DNA of 46,718 nucleotides from contig NZ_AEDV01000012.1 of assembly GCF_000148545.1 (NCBI RefSeq), positions 1 to 46,718 of the forward strand. Direction: 5' to 3'. The notes beneath the pieces are model-generated. The model ran no database searches, was not told the origin of the DNA, and saw only the letters and a program-made list of their open reading frames with translations. The stretch comes from Streptococcus mitis SK597. Its GTDB lineage: Bacteria; Bacillota; Bacilli; Lactobacillales; Streptococcaceae. A program made the translations under genes and the position numbers. Shown one piece after another: positions 44,672-46,718 of this stretch (position 1 is its first letter; each line of letters begins with the position of its first letter).

Positions 44672-46651
44672 ATGAAAACAAGAAAAGTATTGGCTCTTGC
44701 GGGAGTGACTTTATTAGCAGCGGGTGTTTTAGCTGCTTGTTCAGGGGGCTCAGGCGCTAAAGGTGAGCAGACCTTTGCCTTTACCTACGAGACACATCCA
44801 GATAATCTCAACTATTTGACAACTGGTAAGGCAGCAACTGCCGACATTACTAGTAATGTGATTGATGGATTGCTTGAAAATGATAAATACGGGAACCTTA
44901 TTCCCTCAATGGCAGAGGACTGGTCAGTTTCTAAGGATGGCTTGACTTATACTTATAAGATTCGTCAGGATGCCAAGTGGTATACATCTGAGGGAGAAGA
45001 GTATGCTCCTGTTAAGGCTCAGGACTTTGTGACAGGTCTTAAATATGCAACAGATAAGAAAGCAGAAGCCCTTTACTTGGTACAGGATTCAATCAAAGGA
45101 CTAGATGCCTATGCTAAAGGGGAAATTAAAGATTTCTCTCAAGTTGGGATTAAAGCACTTGACGATCAAACAGTCCAATACACTTTGAACAAACCTGAAA
45201 GTTTTTGGAACTCAAAAACAACCATGGGTGTGCTTGCGCCAGTCAATGAAGAGTTTTTGAACTCAAAAGGGGATGATTTTGCCAAAGCTACGGATCCAAG
45301 TAGTATCTTGTACAATGGTCCTTATTTGTTGAAATCTATTGTGACCAAATCCTCTGTTGAATTTGCGAAAAATCCGAACTACTGGGATAAAGACAATGTC
45401 CATATTGACAAGGTCAAATTGTCATTCTGGGATGGGCAAGATACCAGCAAACCAGCAGAAAACTTTAAAGATGGTAGCCTTACAGCAGCTCGTCTCTATC
45501 CAACAAGTGCAAGTTTCGCAGAGCTTGAGAAGAGTATGAAAGACAATATCGTCTATACTCAACAAGACTCTACGACTTATCTAGTAGGGACAAATATTGA
45601 CCGCCAATCTTATAAATACACATCTAAGACCAGCGAAGAACAAAAGACATCTACTAAAAAAGCTCTCTTAAACAAGGATTTCCGTCAGGCTATTGCTTTC
45701 GGATTTGACCGTACAGCCTATGCCTCTCAGTTGAATGGAGAAACTGGAGCAAGCAAAATCTTGCGTAATCTCTTTGTACCACCAACATTTGTTCAAGCAG
45801 ATGGTAAAAACTTTGGCGATATGGTTAAAGAAAAATTAGTAACCTATGGGGATGAATGGAAGGATGTTAATCTTGCAGATTCTCAGGATGGCCTTTACAA
45901 CCCAGAGAAAGCCAAGGCTGAATTTGCTAAAGCTAAATCAGCCTTACAAGCAGAAGGAGTCCAATTCCCAATTCACCTAGATATGCCTGTTGACCAAACA
46001 GCAACTACAAAAGTTCAGCGCGTCCAATCTATGAAACAATCCTTGGAAGCGACTTTAGGAACTGATAATGTGGTTATTGATATCCAACAACTACAAAAAG
46101 ACGAAGTAAACAATATTACATATTTTGCTGAAAATGCTGCTGGCGAAGACTGGGATTTATCAGATAATGTCGGTTGGGGTCCAGACTTTGCCGATCCATC
46201 AACTTATCTTGATATCATCAAACCATCTGTAGGAGAAAGTACTAAAACATATTTAGGGTTTGACTCAGGGAAAGATAATGTAGCTGCTAAGAAAGTAGGT
46301 CTATATGACTACGAGAAATTGGTTACTGAAGCTGGTGATGAGGCTACAGATGTGGCTAAACGATATGATAAATACGCTGCAGCTCAAGCTTGGTTGACAG
46401 ATAGTGCTTTGATTATTCCAACTACATCTCGTACAGGACGTCCAATCTTGTCTAAGATGGTACCATTTACAATACCATTTGCATTGTCAGGAAATAAAGG
46501 TACAAGTGAGCCACTCTTGTACAAATACCTTGAACTTCAAGACAAGGCAGTCACTGCAGATGAATACCAAAAAGCTCAAGAAAAATGGATGAAAGAAAAA
46601 GCAGAATCCAATAAAAAAGCGCAAGAAGAACTTGCAAAACATGTGAAATAA
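44672..46651 (+). CDS. aliA: Oligopeptide-binding lipoprotein AliA
   Basis: The 659-residue peptide-binding lipoprotein of the Ami system begins MKTRKVLALAGVTLLAAGVL, with lipobox LAAC (Cys about 24). It contains ENDKYGNLIPSMAEDWSVS, NKDFRQAIAFGFDRTAYASQ and GWGPDFADPSTYLD, matching its paralogues at 20978-22945 and 23171-25129. Position after the capsule locus is that of pneumococcal aliA, the right border of the cps region. The start is set by AAGGAGA and the promoter geometry. The strong promoter with a CodY-like box suggests nutritional control. A terminator at 46656-46690 follows. Confidence 0.94.
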   Translation: MKTRKVLALAGVTLLAAGVLAACSGGSGAKGEQTFAFTYETHPDNLNYLTTGKAATADITSNVIDGLLENDKYGNLIPSMAEDWSVSKDGLTYTYKIRQDAKWYTSEGEEYAPVKAQDFVTGLKYATDKKAEALYLVQDSIKGLDAYAKGEIKDFSQVGIKALDDQTVQYTLNKPESFWNSKTTMGVLAPVNEEFLNSKGDDFAKATDPSSILYNGPYLLKSIVTKSSVEFAKNPNYWDKDNVHIDKVKLSFWDGQDTSKPAENFKDGSLTAARLYPTSASFAELEKSMKDNIVYTQQDSTTYLVGTNIDRQSYKYTSKTSEEQKTSTKKALLNKDFRQAIAFGFDRTAYASQLNGETGASKILRNLFVPPTFVQADGKNFGDMVKEKLVTYGDEWKDVNLADSQDGLYNPEKAKAEFAKAKSALQAEGVQFPIHLDMPVDQTATTKVQRVQSMKQSLEATLGTDNVVIDIQQLQKDEVNNITYFAENAAGEDWDLSDNVGWGPDFADPSTYLDIIKPSVGESTKTYLGFDSGKDNVAAKKVGLYDYEKLVTEAGDEATDVAKRYDKYAAAQAWLTDSALIIPTTSRTGRPILSKMVPFTIPFALSGNKGTSEPLLYKYLELQDKAVTADEYQKAQEKWMKEKAESNKKAQEELAKHVK

Positions 46652-46655
46652 AGGT

Positions 46656-46690
46656 AAAGGAGTTGGTTTGTAGCCGACTCCTTTATATTC
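46656..46690 (+). terminator. Terminator after aliA
   Basis: AAAGGAGTTGG (46656-46666) pairs with CCGACTCCTTT (46674-46684) around a seven-base loop. The stem ends in TTT, and the tail then runs into the BOX element. Confidence 0.8.
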
Positions 46691-46718
46691 TTCGAAAATC
46701 TCTTCAAACCATGTCAGC
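46685..46718 (+). repeat. Start of a BOX element (boxA), cut by the window end
   Basis: TTCTTCGAAAATCTCTTC followed by AAACCATGTCAGC is the start of boxA in forward orientation. It is the reverse of the boxA ends at 2421 and 25404. The remainder lies beyond the window. Confidence 0.8.

Overview
The window looks like the chromosome of a mitis-group Streptococcus (S. mitis, S. oralis, S. pseudopneumoniae or S. pneumoniae). The evidence is the low-GC sequence, the pneumococcal gene order rsmH-ftsL-pbpX-mraY-clpL ... luxS-UPF0371-dexB-[capsule]-aliA, and dispersed repeats of the BOX and RUP types, which are characteristic of S. pneumoniae and its closest relatives. An intact aliC-like/aliD-like pair next to a full capsule cluster, together with the accessory genes around clpL-luxS, suggests a commensal mitis/oralis-type strain more than a classical pneumococcus. 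The species cannot be settled from this window alone.

Layout. 0-2.5 kb: a RUP repeat, a POT-family peptide transporter (dtpT) with CodY-like boxes, and a BOX element with six boxB units. 2.5-4.9 kb (minus strand): a tight operon of an XRE regulator, two DUF3278 membrane proteins, three small membrane ORFs and glutathione peroxidase. 5.1-9.6 kb: division and cell-wall genes rsmH, ftsL, pbpX (PBP2x) and mraY. 9.6-12.0 kb: the ClpL chaperone with CtsR-like operators. 12.3-16.7 kb: an AT-rich accessory islet of two XRE/surface-protein cassettes. One regulator is reduced to a C-terminal remnant, and one surface gene is cut by an in-frame amber codon. 16.9-20.7 kb: luxS, UPF0371 (DUF1846) and dexB. 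21.0-25.1 kb: two oligopeptide-binding lipoproteins (aliC/aliD-like). 25.5-41.3 kb: a complete Wzy-type polysaccharide locus: wzg-wzh-wzd-wze, an initiating transferase, six further sugar or sugar-phosphate transferases, wzy, a frameshifted wzx, glf and an acyltransferase. 41.4-44.3 kb: a large LPXTG surface protein with SEC10/PgrA-like and G5 domains. 44.7-46.7 kb: aliA, followed by the start of another BOX.

How the parts fit. The polysaccharide genes form one co-directional, frequently overlapping operon from a promoter near 25.49 kb to a terminator at 41.3 kb. Glf supplies UDP-galactofuranose. The DUF4422 and Gtf3-like transferases are the likely galactofuranosyltransferases. The stealth-family protein predicts a hexose-1-phosphate (phosphodiester) linkage, as in coaggregation receptor polysaccharides. 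There are no rml (dTDP-rhamnose) genes. Peptide uptake is a second theme: dtpT, aliC, aliD and aliA are all here, and dtpT, aliC and aliA have CodY-like boxes just upstream of their promoters.

The points most worth a second look are the one-base frameshift in wzx, the composite dexB-aliA locus (aliC/aliD, a full capsule and an LPXTG protein together), the XRE/surface-protein islet with its truncated regulator and amber codon, the XRE-DUF3278-peroxidase operon, the apparently leaderless rsmH, and PBP2x residues associated with beta-lactam resistance. I saw no tRNA, rRNA, CRISPR array or intact insertion sequence.
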